The translations under genes and the position numbers were made by a program. From an uncultured Bacteroidota bacterium (GTDB lineage: Bacteria > Bacteroidota > Bacteroidia > Chitinophagales > Chitinophagaceae): a stretch of 64,000 bases of DNA. Positions 43,601 through 58,600 of the stretch are shown here, in pieces. Under the pieces are notes generated by a model. It saw only the letters and a list, made by a program, of their open reading frames with translations, was not told the origin of the DNA and made no database searches. The stretch is from NCBI GenBank assembly GCA_903887415.1, contig CAISPO010000033.1, positions 1 through 64,000 on the forward strand, read 5' to 3'. The stretch's first letter is position 1, and each line of letters begins with the position of its first letter.

Positions 43601-46600
43601 CGGTCAAGCCTACACATACAGATGGAGCACCTGAGACTGGCGGCGTACCTGAATTAACCGATACTATAGTTGTAGCCGTGCAGCCAGCGCCTGTTGCGTA
43701 AGTAATGGTAGCCGTACCAACGCTTGCACCGGAAACGAGACCAGTACTTGCATTTACGGTCACTGTGACATCTGCACTGCTCCAGAGGCCGCCAGTTGTC
43801 GCATCATTCAACATTGATGAACCACCAACACAAACAAATGATGCACCGGTGATGCCAGCAGGTATCGGAGCAACTGTAACTACAGTAGTTGCGAAAGCAC
43901 TACCACAACTACTGGCCACACTATATGTGATACTTGATGTACCAGCACTCACGCCGGTCACATTACCAGACCCATCAACGGTTGCGTGAATTGTAGATGA
44001 GGTCCAACTGCCCCCGCTAACAGCATCTGTAAGCGCTATTACCGATCCAGCACATACAGGAACAGAACCTGCAATTGTACCGGCATCTGTCGATGCGTTC
44101 ACGGTTACCACTGCGGTTGCCGCTGTTGCGCCACATGAATTAGTTCTCGTATAAGAAATTGTACTTGTACCCGGAGCCACACCTAAAACAACTCCAGATG
44201 TCGTACCCACTGTAGCCACGCCCATTGCTGTCGAGCTCCATACACCGCCTGAATACGGGTTGGTATATGTCGCTGTGGCGCCTGCACATACTACACCTGA
44301 ACCGGAAATCGCACCAATAACAGGAAGTGAATTCACTGTTGCTATCACGGTAGCACTACAACCAGCACCGTATTCTGCATAAGTAATCGTTGCGGTACCT
44401 CCGGATACACCGGTTAACGTACCATCGGCACCTACTGAACCTATAGCTGTATTGCTGCTGCTCCAGGTACCGCCTGATGTTGCATCAAAAAGAACGATCG
44501 ACGAACCAGGGCAAACAGCCGAGTTGTTACTAATTGGTGCAGTTGCCGCGTTCACAGTCACCACTGCTGTTATAGTACATGTATTAGCGATCGTATAAGT
44601 CACTGTTGTTGTTCCAATCATAAGCGCAGAAGCAACCGCACCAGAGTAGGTAATCGTTGCAACCGATGTATTACTGCTGGTCCATGATACCGCACCTGAT
44701 GTAGCATCAGTGAGGAAGGTAGATCCGCCAACACATACCGTCAGCATACCGCTGATCGGCGCGGGCTGTGGATTAACATTAATACTTGTAGTTACTGAAC
44801 AACCTGCTGCCGATGTATAGGTTACCATTGCTGCGCCTGCAGATCCGCCTGTTACATGACCAGAACCATCCACCGAAATATTAAGGCTTGCAGTGCCCCA
44901 TGAGCCACCGGATGTAGCATCATTGAGTGCAATGGTAGAGTTAGCACATACAGATGTCGGGCCTGTGATAGCCGAAGGCGCCGGGCTTATTGTAATTGGC
45001 ATTGTAGAAATGCAACCAGCTGCATTGTAACTGATCGTTACTGTACCTGCTGCGACACCTGTAACGGTGCCGTCTGTACCCACGGAACCAATTGCCGCAT
45101 TGCTGCTAGACCATGTTCCGCCGCCTGTCGCGTCTGTAAAGAGAGACGACACACCAATACAAAGCGGGGACACACCGGTTATCGATGCCGCAGCCGTATT
45201 CACAGACATTACTGCTGTAGCCGTACAGCCAACAGCAGAAGTATAAGTAATGGTAGCTGTACCTGCGCTTTGGCCGGTAACCAGGCCTGTACCAGTACCA
45301 ACTGATACTGTTACATCTGCACTGCTCCACAAACCACCAGGTGTCGCATCATACAGCGTTGTTGAGCCGCCAACACATACGAAGGAAGATCCAGTAATTG
45401 CTGCCGGCATCGCTGCAACAGTAACAACTGCTATTGCGCTGCAACTGCCCAATGTATAAGTGACCATAGCCGTTCCTGCCGACACGCCGGCTACATTACC
45501 GGAGCCGTCAACAGTACCGTGACCACCAGCCGCACTGGTCCACACACCGCCGCCGATGGCATCGCTAAGCGATACCGCAGCTCCGATACATACCGGTGTG
45601 TTGCCGGTGATAGCCGCAGGCGTTGCATTAACAGTAACATCTACAGTGATGCTTCCGCATCCTGGTAAGCTGTAACTGATCGTAGTAGTACCCGCGGTTA
45701 CACCGCCAACCACACCGGTCGAAGAACCGATCGTGGCATTACCTGTTGTGCTGGTCCATACGCCGCCGAGCGTCGCGTCATTTAAGATAACGGTACCGCC
45801 TTCACATACGGTAAGCGGGCCAGTGATCGCCGCAGGTGTTGAACCAACTGTCACTACTGTATTAGTGGTACAGCCGTTAGGACTGGTATAAGTAATTGCT
45901 GCGGTGCCGATCGCTATCGCGGAAACATCGCCTGAGCCGTCTATGGTGACAACGCCATCGCTGCTGTGCCATGCGCCGCCGCCAATATCATCACTCAGGT
46001 TAAGCGTACCGCCAACACATACCGGGCCGTTGCCGGTGATGGCATCTGGTACCGGATTGACGGTGACAACAGCCGTGTTCACACAGCCGCTGCTCAAAGA
46101 ATAAGAAATTGTTGTTGTACCTGCGCTCAGGCCCCTAACCGTGCCTGTGGTGCTGACAGAGCCTATCGCAGGGCTGCTGCTGCTCCACGTACCGCCAACG
46201 CGGGCGTCCATTAAATTAGTTATTGCACCAACGCATACGTTCATCGCCCCGGTTACAGGCTGTGCCGTATTCACCGTCACTATCGTGGAAGCAGAACAGC
46301 CGGCAGCCGTATAAGTTATTGTTGCTGTACCCATTGATATACCGGTAACTATACCTGTGCTGCTGCCTGCGGTCGCAATAGTTGTACCGCTGCTCACCCA
46401 GGTACCGCCGGTTACGTCATCGCTCAGCGCAAGCTGTGTGCCTATGCACAGCAGCCCGTTGCCGTTGATCGGTGTCGGTGTGGCATTTACGGACAGGGGC
46501 TTCATCGCCGCGCAGCCGCCGCCTGCAAAGGTGTAGGTGATCACTGCCGTGCCGGCCATTGAACCGGACACGCTGCCCGTAGTCGCATTAACAGATACTG

Positions 46601-49600
46601 TGCTGCTTGCGCTGCTCCAGGTTCCGCCAGGCGATGTATTGGCCAGCGTTATTGATGATCCGGTACATACAATTGACGGGCCTGTAATGGCCGTCACCGC
46701 AGTTACGGTCACGGAGGCTGCAGCCGAACAGCCGCCGCCATATACGGTATAGGAGATCAGTGTATTGCCGCCACTCACGCCTGTCACACTACCATCAGTG
46801 CCGATAGTCGCTATCGACGGGTTGGTGGTACTCCAACTACCACCAGCCAATGCATCACTCAAGGTGATGCCCGAGCCTACGCAGAACGGCGTATTGCCGG
46901 TGAACGGCGGAGGAACCGCATTTACTGATAATGTCGTTGTAGCCGTACAGGTGTTGTCAATCTGGTAGGTTATGAGTACTGTACCCGTGCTGACGCCTCG
47001 TGCAGCTCCTGACGCTGTTATAGTAGCTATAGTAGTATTGCTGCTCGTCCAGGATACTGCAGGTGTAGTGGCATCGTATAAGAAGGTGGTGCCGCCAACA
47101 CATACCACGGGGATACCCGTAATAGGCGCAGGCGCGGCATCAACTGAAACGTTGTAGGTCATATAGCAGCCTGTGCCGGCAGCAGTATAGGTGATCACTG
47201 CCGGGCTGCCGGCGCTGATGCCGGCCACACTGCCCGAAACAGCATCTACAGATGCATAGCTGCTTGCCGTGCTCCACGAACCGCCGCCAACGAGGTCGCT
47301 GAGTACTGTGGAAGAACCAACGCATACATATGATGAGCCGAGTATTCCGGACGGGCCTGCATTTACGGTAACTACCGCAGACGCAAAACAACCCGCACCT
47401 GAAGTATATTTTATAGTAGCTGTGCCGCCACTGGAGCCCGTTACCACACCTTCAGCTGATATCGGCGCTACGAAAGTATTAGAGCTGCTCCAGGTTCCGC
47501 TGCCATCATCGCTGAGCGTAGTTGTGGCGCCACGGCACAACCAAAGTGCACCTGCGATTGCTGATGGTACAGGATTTACGGTAACAACCAGAGACCTGAC
47601 ACAGGTAGCTGTAGTATAATTGATCGAAGCTGTGCCGGTTAAATTACCAGTTACTATACCGGTTGAGCCTACGCTGGCTGTACTCATGTCGCTGCTGCTC
47701 CAGGTACCGCCCAGGGTAGCATCCGCAAGATTGGTCGTTGACGCAAGGCACAGCGCAGGGCTGCCGGTGATCGGAAGTATTGTATTCACGGTAACTATCA
47801 CTGAAGTGCTGCAGCCGGAGCCCGTACTATAGCTGATCGTAGATGTACCGCCTGCTATAGCCGTAACAACACCTGAAGCGTTTACTGTACCGGTTGCCGG
47901 TGTGCTGCTGCTCCAGGTTCCGCCACTTACTGTTTCCCCGAGCGAAAGCGTTGAGCCTGCACATACAGGCGTATTACCTGTTATGCCAGCGGGAGTTGGG
48001 TTAACAGTTACAGTTGCCGCAACACCGCAACCTGCGGCTGTCGCATAGCTTACTGTGGCCGTACCCGCAGATGTACCGGTCACACTGCCCGTGGAGCCGA
48101 CAACCAGGATAGTACCTGTTCCCGCCACGCCGCTCCAACTGCCGCCTGTTGTAGCGTCATGAAGGGTTACCGCTAAGCCGCCATTACACATTACCATAGT
48201 ACCGGTGATGGCAGCAGGTAATGCATTGACGGTTTCTACTGCTATTGCCTTGCAGCCTGTAGGCATCAGATAGCTGATATTAACGGTTCCAGCTGCTATA
48301 CCTCTAACATTGCCTGAGCCGTCCACTGTACCTACCGCTGCATTGCTGCTCGACCAGTTACCGCCTGCCGTAGCATCGGTAAGGGCCACTGTTGCACCAA
48401 TACATATTGGCGCCGCACCGATTACAGATGTGATCGGATTAACTGTTACAATAGTACTGTTCATACAGCCCGCCGGCATAGCATAAGTAATTACAGATGT
48501 GCCACCGCTAACTCCAGTAACAACGCCGGTAGAGCCGACCATTGCCACTAAAGGAGCTGAAGAACTCCAACTGCCGCCTGCTGTTGCATCGCGCAAAGTA
48601 ATTGTAGAGGACTGGCACAACGGCGTATTACCGGTAATAGTGCCAGGAGTAGTATTTACGGTCACGATAGTGGTTGCCTGGCAACCGCCTGCCGTGATCT
48701 TATATGATATTACAGAAGTACCGCCAGCAACGCCAGTCACAGCACCGGTTGTAGAGCCTATTGTGGCCACACCAGGGCTAGCGCTGATCCAGGTACCGCC
48801 CATTACTGCATCAGATAATGTAGTACCAGTACCGGCACACATAATTGCCGTACCCATGATCGCTGCGGGAGCCGCATTTACTGTTACTACCTTCGTAGCA
48901 GTACAGCCTGTGCTGGTTACCTGGTAGCTGATTGTTGTGGTACCTGCGAGTATGCCGCTTACAAGGCCTGCGCCTGCACCTATCGACCCATTGGCCGGGC
49001 TGCTGCTGCTCCATGTACCGCCTGCCGTTGCATCGTTCAGGGTGGTTGTAGCGCCTTCACATACAGATGCTGTGCCGGTTATACCAGCAATCGGGTTTAC
49101 AGTAGCAGTTACTACTGCAAGGCAGCCGCTGAAAGTTGTATAAGTTATATGTGCTATGCCGCTAGTTAGGCCAGTTACCACACCGGAAACCGACCCTACC
49201 GTGGCGACACCCGTACTGCCGCTTGTCCATAAACCGCCCAGTGCAAGGTCGCTCAGTGTAACCGTAGCGTTCTGGCATACCGGAGCATTGCCGGTGATCG
49301 GTGACAGTGCATTAACAGTAATCACTACAGTTGAATAGCAACCGGTAGGCATTATATAAGAAACTACAGAAGTACCGCCAATAATACCGGTTACGGTAAC
49401 GCTGGTACCGGTAGATCCGGAGAGTGTGGCTACTGATGTATTACCACTCACCCAGTGCCCGCCGCCGGTAACTTCGTTAACGGTCGTTGTCTGCCCCTGG
49501 CAAACAAAATGCGTACCGCCGATAGCTGTAGGCGTGGGGCTAACTGTTGCCACTGATATAGCGCGGCAGGTAGTTGGTAAAGTATAGGTAATGGCATCTG

Positions 49601-52600
49601 TACCGTTACTCACCCCGGTGAGAATACCTGAAGTCGAACCTACAGTAGCATAGCCATTAGCTGCACTCCATACGCCGCCTGGAATATTGTCGCTCAGAGC
49701 CAGCGTTGTCCCTGTACATACAGGCGCCATACCGATAATAAGCGGATTAGGATTAACAGTAACTACCAGTGTGCTTGCGCAGCCGGTACCTACAGTGAAC
49801 GATATTGTTGCTGTGCCTGCATACAGGCCAGATACCACACGAGGTGAGCCAGATGACCCAATGGTTGCAATACCTGTATTGTTGCTCGTCCATGTACCGC
49901 CTGTAGAAACATCGCTAACCGTAGTAGTTAAACCAACACACACTGTACCAGCACCAGTGACTGGAGCCGGAAGCGGAATGATAACAACATTAGTGGTTGC
50001 ATTTGCAGTACAGCCTGAACCTGCCGCAGTCACTGTGACCGTGTAAGTTCCTGCCATACCAGTAGTTACGCTGGTCAGCGCTGTATTCTGGGTAGCTGCG
50101 CCGAAACTCAACGGGCCGCTCCATGCATAACCAGTTGGTGACGCAGTGCCGGATGGCGTGGAGTTAAGGCTGGTAGTCAGGCCTACGCAGGTTGGGCTGT
50201 TGTTTGACGCAGTGATGCTAAGTGTATTCACAACTACATTGGTTGTTGTAGTCGAAGTACAAGCAGACCCGATCGCACTGACAGTAACGGTGTAAGTACC
50301 TGCCTTAGCCAGGGTTATCGGAGTTATGGAAGGATCCTGAAGTGTTGAAGTATAGCCTATAGGCCCGCTCCATGCGTATGCAGATGGCGTCGCCGAACCT
50401 GAAGGTGTCGCTGTGAAATTAACCGTACCGCCTACACAGGCAGGTGCATCATTTGATGCGGCAACACCAATCGTATTTACGGTCACATTCGTAGTATTTA
50501 TTGCAATACAGTTTGAACCTGTAGCTACTACCGTTACGGTGTAAATACCAGACATACCTGTTGTTGCGCTGGTAGTCAATGTTGTATTCTCAGTTGCCGC
50601 ACCGAATGACATAGGGCCGCTCCAAGCATAACCTGTAGGCGTTGCACTGCCCGATGGTGTCGAACTCAAAGTAACCGTACCACCCACACATGCAGGGCTG
50701 CTGTTAGCGGCAGTGATCCCGATAGTGTTGATAAGAACATTCGTAGTATTTGTTGCAGAACAGCCGGACCCAGCAGCTGTCACCGTTACCACATACACGC
50801 CAGTCATCGGCGTTGTAGCGCTGGTAGTCATTACCGGGTTCTGTACTGATGCACTATAGCTTACCGGGCCGCTCCATGCGTAGCCGGTTGCCACTGCAGT
50901 ACCTGATGGTGTGGAAGACAGGTTAACTGTTCCGCCCACACAGGCCGGGCCATCGTTGGCAGCCGTAACACCAAGTGTATTTACGATCACATTGGTAGTT
51001 GTTATTGCAGAACAGCCTGAACCATTTGCAACAACAGTCACAGAATAAGTACCCGCCTTAGCAAGAGTCATTGCGTTTCTTGAGGCATCCTGAATCGTTG
51101 AGCTATAGCCCACGGGGCCACTCCAGGTGTAACCTGTAGGAGATGCCGAACCAGATGGCGTAGCCGTGAAATTAACAGTACCGCCTACACACAATGGGCC
51201 ATCGTTTGCTGCCGATACACCTAAGGTATTGATAAGGACATTCGTAGTATTTACTGCAATACAGTTTGAACCAGTAGCTACTACCGTTACAACATACACA
51301 CCCGACATATCGGTTGTAGCACTGGTAGTCATCGTTACGTTCCGTATTGATGCACTGTATCCTGACGGACCGCTCCAGACGTAACCTGTTGGTGACGCGC
51401 TGCCTGATGCTATAGTCGAAAGGTTTACAGTACCGCCGACACAGGCCGGGCCATCATTAAAGGCCATTATGCCAATAGTATTGATCACCACATTAGTGGT
51501 AGCAGTCGTCGTACAGCCTGTACCTGTGCCACTGGTGGTTACCGTATAGGTACCCGACATACCCGTAGTTGCACTTGCTGTAAGTACGGGGTTTTGGATT
51601 GTTGAACTGAAGCCCATAGGCCCGCTCCAGCTATAGCTGGTAGTGGTTTCGCTGCCTGACGGCGTAGCAGAAAGGTTAACTGTACCGCCCACACATGCAG
51701 GGCCATCATTGGCCGCCACTACACCCTGATTATTTACCGTAAGTGTAGTGGTACCTATTGCAGAACAACCTGAACCAGCAGCAGTTACTGTTACTACATA
51801 CACACCAGACATACCGGTGGTAGAACTAGTAGTAAGTGTTTGACTTTGGGTAGATGCATAATATGACATCGGCCCGCTCCATGTGTAACCTGTAGGTACC
51901 GCAGTGCCAGATGGTGTTGATGACAAATTAACCGTTGAGCCAACACATGCAGGGCCATCGTTGGCCGCAGTGATGCCAAGCGTATTAATGGTCACGTTGG
52001 TAGTATTTGATACAGAACAACCTGAACCAGCAGCAGTTACAGTTACTGTATAAGTACCTGTCATATCAGTAGTGGCGCTCGTAGTTAATACCGGATTTTC
52101 AATAGTCGCAGTAAATCCGGATGGACCGTTCCATGCATAACCTGTTGGTGAAGCTGTACCTGTGGTTGAAGCACCCAGGTTAACGGTGCCGCCAACACAA
52201 GCGGGGCCATCGTTACTGGCTGTGATGCCAAGTGTATTTACGGTAACAGTTGTAGAACCTGTCGCTACGCAATTTGAACCGGTTGCAGTTACCGTAAAGT
52301 TATATGTGCCCGCCATATCAGTGGTCACACTGCTGAGTACGGGGTTAGAAGTTGTTGCAGCATAGCCTGACGGACCACTCCACTGGTAAGTGGCAGGGGA
52401 CGCAGAACCAGTCACATTAGATAAGAGGTTAACCGTTCCGCCAACACATGCAGGGCCGTCGTTGGAAGGCGATGTAAATATTGTATTGACAATCACATTC
52501 GTAGCTGCAGATGCTGTACAACCCGAGCCTGTACCGGTAACTGTAAGCGTATATGATCCCGCCATATCAGTAGTTACCGTACTCAAGACCGGATTGATAA

Positions 52601-55600
52601 CTGCGGAGCCGTAACTGCCCGGCCCGCTCCATGAATAAAAGTGGATCGTTTCAGTACCGCTAGTATTAGCGAAAATGTTGACATTTCCGCCTACACAAGC
52701 CGGACCGTCATTAGAAGGTGCGATAGCCAGTGTATTAATAACGACATTTGTCATGTCTAGCGCAGTACAACCGGAACCTGCGGCAGTAGCTGTTATGGTG
52801 TAAATTCCTGACATGCCAGTGGTAGCACTTGCAGTAAGCATGGTATTTTGTGTTGTTGCACCAAATACCAGCGGGCCGCTCCATGTGTAGCTTGCAGGTG
52901 CTATTGATCCGCCAGGAACTGATGTTAGATTAACTGTACCGCCAACGCAGGCAGGGCCATCATTAGTCGCTGTAATACTGAACGTATTAACAGTTACGTT
53001 GGTTGTACCTATCGCGGTACAATTTGAACCTGTAGCTGTAACAGTGAACAGATAAGAGCCTGCCATTGTCAGATCAACGCTGCTTAAAACAGGATTAGCT
53101 GTTGTTGCCGAGTAACCAGAAGGACCGCTCCAGCTATAATCCGTCGGCATAGCTGTGCCGCCTACGCCAGAAGAAAGGTCAACGGTACCGCCAACACATG
53201 CAGGACCATCATTAGAGACCGAAGCTGAAATTGTATTGATGACAAGGGTAGTTGTACCGGTAGCCACACATCCCGAACCGGGAGCCGCAGCATTTACTGT
53301 ATAGGTACCCGCCATATCCGTAGTGGCGCTTGTGGTCATTGTCGGATTTTGTATTATCGAAGCGTAAGACAATGGTCCGCTCCAACTGTAAGCTGTTGGT
53401 GTTATTGTTCCGCCGGGTACCACCGTAAGTTTCACGGTGCCGCCCACACATGCGGGACCGTCGTTGCTCGCCAACAGTCCCAAAGTATTTACTAATACAT
53501 TGGTAGTTGTTTGAGCAGTACAACCCGAACCGCTTGCGCCCACAGTTACGGTGTATATTCCTGTCATGTCCGTAGTCGCACTTGTAGTAAGTGTTGCATT
53601 TTGAAGAGAAGAAGCATATGAAAGCGGGCCGCTCCAAACATAAGTAGAAGTAGTAGCCGTACCTGTTGGCGATGACAAAAGATTAATAGTACCACCAACA
53701 CAGGCTGGGCCATCATTGCTGGCAGTAACACCCAATGTGTTAATAATAACAGTAGTAGAATTGATCGCCACACAACCTGAACCTGCAGCAGTTACTGTGA
53801 AATTATATACGCCGCCCATGCCGGTAGTGACACTTGAGAGTGTGGGACTAGCGACCGACGACATATAACCAACAGGCCCTGACCATGCATAGCCAGACGG
53901 AGCCACAGTACCTCCAATGTTTGGCGAGAGATGAACCACACCGCCAACACATGCCGCACCATCATTAGATGGCATTGCGGAGAGCGTATTTACTGTTACG
54001 ACAGTATTATTGGAAGCAGAACAACCTGAACCAGGCGCTGTCACTGTGATCGTATAGGTACCGGCCATACTTGTGGTAGCGGCTGCGGTCAACGTTGGGT
54101 TTTGAACTGAAGCCGTATAGCCAATCGGGCCGCTCCACGCGTAGCTTGATGGGGTTAAGCCAGAAGGCACAGAACCAAGCGTGATAGTACCATTAACGCA
54201 AGCAGGGCTGCTGTTGGAAGCTGTTACCGAGATCACGTTTACGGTTACAATAGTGGTGCTTGTTATGTTACAGCCACCGCCGGTAGCGTTCACCGTATAA
54301 GTACCCGCCATAGCCGTACCTGTAATGCTCAGTACAAGGCTCGACGCGGTGTTAACATAGCCAACAGGACCACTCCATGCATATGTTACAGGAGAAGCTG
54401 TTCCTGACTCACCAGGTGTAAGCGTAACCATACCACCTGAACATGCAGTACCGCTATTAGCTGCTGACAACGTAAGAGAATTTACGGTAGTTGTATAAGA
54501 AGCAACAGGAGTACCAACTATGCCATTTGCATCTGTGTAATCAACTGTAACCGTCTTAGCGCCGGTAGTTTTCCAGTAAAGTGTAACCGAATTGCTGGTA
54601 GAAGCAAGGCTGCCCGATGTGATCGTGTAATCGGTTCCGGCTGTGCCAGGCACAGACCAAACATAGTTTGACTGGCCAGGCTGTGTTGTGTAGGTTACCG
54701 GGTTAAGTGAACCTATACATGTTGCCGCAGTTGGCGTAGCGGTAAAGGTTGGCGCCGGAACATTTAAGCCTGTGTAATCAGCAGATGTTGCAGTTGTAGT
54801 CCCCCAGGCAATAGCATGGCCCGATTCAGCCGAGCCGGAAGCCCATGGCAACGCACCACTCCATTGGCCGGCGTGGATACTTGCTTCAGTACCTACCACA
54901 TCGCCGGGAGCAATATAGCTGGCAGAAGTTACCGAATAGTTGGTAAGCCCGGTTGTTGTTACGTGCCAGTAACGGTTGATGTAGTTAGATGTAACTGCAT
55001 CGGTATTATTAGGATCTTTCACATTCCTCAGATACACACCTGCAAAACCAGAGCCTGTGACACTAAGAGTGATCGGTGTGTAATTAGGCGTTGCATCACC
55101 GATAGGGTATGTAAACGAACCTGTAGCCGAGAATTGTTTTTGTATGAGGCCTGCAGCGTTATCATCTATGATCATCGTTGATGAAGAGAATGATCCCGGA
55201 GTTACTATTGTAGCATTAGGCCCAAGGGCAAGCGTATATACCCCGATGCTGAGGATACTGCCTGTATTGAGGGTAAGCGCACGCCTAACGCTGAGGGCTG
55301 ATGCAGAAGCAGACATCGTAGAAACACCTGCACTGCTTAATGTCAGGTTACGATAGGTACCCTGCATAACTGTCTGGGCGCTGGCACCGTTGTATTGTAC
55401 CGTACCCAGCGTAGAGCCCCAAGTGATACCAGCCGGAAGCGGTGTTGCACTAAGGTTCTCTGTCTTTACGAGGCCATCAAGGGATACTGTAAATGCGCCG
55501 CCAAGGGTGTTCGTGCTCATATCAAGTGTACCACCCGAAACAACCGTAAGCAAGCCCGACATAGAGAAACTCTTGTTGCTGGTCACGGTAACACTGTTAA

Positions 55601-58600
55601 CATACACGCTGCCGGGGTTACCAAAAGCAGTAATATTAGGCCAAGGCGTGGACGTAGCGGCATTGAAGATATAGCTGCCGCCTGTTGTAAAGGTTCTGTT
55701 AGCAGCAGTAAGCGTCAACGAACCATCGATACCGCCTGTATTAGCAGTGCTGAGTGTACCGGTTGGCGCTAATGTGAATGTACCTGTACCAGATACTACA
55801 TTGGTTGCACCGCACACGAGCGTACCGTTAACTAAAACAACATCTGACGCTGCACCTAAAGGTAAGTTTGTGCTTAATGATGCAGTAACGCCGGTGTTAA
55901 CATTAAACGTTGTCTTGCTCGACGCTGCACTGGAACTGTAGGTAATATTTTGTGCTGTTGATGTATTTACAAAATTGATCGTTGTTGAGGTGGTAGCTGT
56001 TATAGAACCAGTACCGGTTACATTAAGACTGCCACTCAGGTTTACACTGCCCGTTGCAGAAGTAAGCGCACCAGAGGATACGTTCAGCGCACCCACTACT
56101 GTTGTAGTTGCTGCACCAAGTGTACCCGTGCTTGTACCAGATTCGGTCAAGTTACCATATGTTGCGACAGGGATTCCCTGGTTTGATGCACCATTAAATA
56201 CCACAGTACTGTTAGGATCAAGGATACCCATAGTTGGTATTGTACCCGTATTGGTAAGGGTTAATGTAGCGTTTGCCGATACATTAACTCCGGAACCAGC
56301 CGCATTAGCAAACGCGAAAGCAGCAGGTACGGTGAAGTTCATAGCAGTAGACCCATTGCCCACAACTACATAGCTGCCGGTACCGGAAACTGTCCATGCC
56401 GCGCCTATTGTAGTTGCTCCGCCATTAACTATTTCGAAGCGTTGATTATTTGATATGAAATCCGTAGGCGCTGTTCCAGTACCATCGGTATTCACGCCCC
56501 AGTTACCCAAAATCTGCAGGTTTGCAGCGCCGGATGCTTTGTTATAATAAGTAAGCGGCGGGTTCGGTATATTGAATCCTGTAGAAGTAACCGTTTCCGT
56601 ACCGATCCCGGACAATGTGAACAGTATTGTAGCACCTGTTACCGAAGCCGCGCTTGAAGCGGTAAGGTCGGTATAAGTAACCGTGCCACCCACACCCGAT
56701 ACGTTAGTAGTACCGCCAAGTGTCCATGTACCCGGAGCAGTAGATGTAGCTGTTACCAACGCAGTGCTGGTAGTAGCATTGCCATACTGGTCACGGATAT
56801 ATACCACGGGCTGTACAGACAATACACCTCCGTTGGTGGCCGGATCTACTGGCTGAACATGCATGGAGAGCGAAGCCGGAACACCAGCATGAATGGTCTG
56901 AACCACTGAATTATTCGAATAGCCCGATGCCACGAATGTAATGGTATAAGTACCCGCAACATGCAACGCAGGAGCAGGAGCAGGAGTAAGCGTAACCGTA
57001 AAGGCCCCGGCCGTACCTGTATTCCATGCAGCCACAGGAATAGCTGCACCATTCACATCTACTTCGGTGATCGAAGCACGCCATACCGGGTTATCCGTTG
57101 TAAAAGTAATGTTGAACGGATTATCCACCGTAGCTGCCGGATCCGCGATTAGCGTAGGCAGGCTTGGATTTGGTATATTAAAGTTGTTTGAGGTTACCGA
57201 GCAGCACCCTACTACCGTGAAGGTAATATTAGCGCCGGTAACTGCTGCAAAACTCGAAGCTGTTAAGCCGCTAGGAGGAACTAACGCAAAGTTAACCGGA
57301 GTAGTGCTGGTTTCCGAAGGCGTGGCGCCTGGGCCTATGGTCCATGCACCGCCACCACCTGGGCCCACCTGGGCGAATACCTGCTCAGATGTTGTGGTCA
57401 CCGCGTTACCGAAACGGTCGGCAATGTTGATAATCGGTTGCGTACCCAATGCACCGCCATTGACAGCAGGAGCGCCAGGCTGTGTAGCAACAGTAAGCGA
57501 AGCTGCAGCACCTGGATTAATGGTCTGAACCAGTGTAGCTGCGGTATAGCCTATTGATGATATTGTTATTGTATAAACACCTGAAGTAGTCAGGTAGTTA
57601 TCTGTGCTCGTAGGTATCAAAGAGAACGTACCTGAAGTTGCCATTGCAGGCAAACCGATGCCATAGTCGGCGCCGCCACCTGCCAGCGTATGCGTACCTG
57701 TAGGGCCAGTTGCAGTTACCAGTGTGATATGCGCTTTCCAGTCAGCAACAGACGGGAAACCGGTAGCAGACATAGTACTTGTATATGTTGCAGGTGTGGT
57801 TGACGCATTGTCCTCCGTTACACCTGTGCCAGCGGTAAACACCGGTGGCACGTTAGCATCATTAAGGCCGACTATGAAGTCACCTATATAGCCGGAGGCT
57901 GTAACCGGCACGGTTGTAGAGAGACCGGTAGGGTCTGTAGCCAAAAGGTTAACCGGGCTCCATGCAGAACCATTATAGTACTGGGAAACCCAGCCAACGT
58001 TAGATCCGCCGCCGATATCAGCAACATTATAACTGAAAGTAGGCGTAACTGATAAGATACCGGTAACCGATACGGGTGTGCTGATCGACCAGTAGTGGTC
58101 AACATCGTAAGTACCATCGATGCTTGCAGAAGCATAGGCAGGATGATTGCCGGCTGTTGATTTCACAGCTATCTGTCCTGCTGCGGCGTTAGCATCTGTA
58201 GCTATGCTTACCGGAGCGTAGTCTGCGTCACCTACTTCAAAATTCACAGGTGTTGTATGACCAAGGCCGGTAACATTTTTGGCAAGGGTACCAAACACAT
58301 AATCGCTGGAGGTAGATGCTGTACGCGTTACAACACCTGTCGCCAGAGTCATAGTCAGCGTATTAGCGCCAGTTGTGATGATACCGTTTGTAAGCGCAAG
58401 TGTACCGCTTACACTCACAGGCGAAGAGGCAGCCAGTGTGAGGCCAGCCGCATTGTTCAGCGTAAGGTTAGCTATTGAAGATGAGCCGGTAATGGTCTGG
58501 GCGGTACTTCCGTTAAAAGTTAAGATACCGGAAGAAGCTGAGTATGCAGCACCTGCAGAGTTGGTCCAGTTGCCAGTCAGCGACAAGTTAGTAGCGCCAA

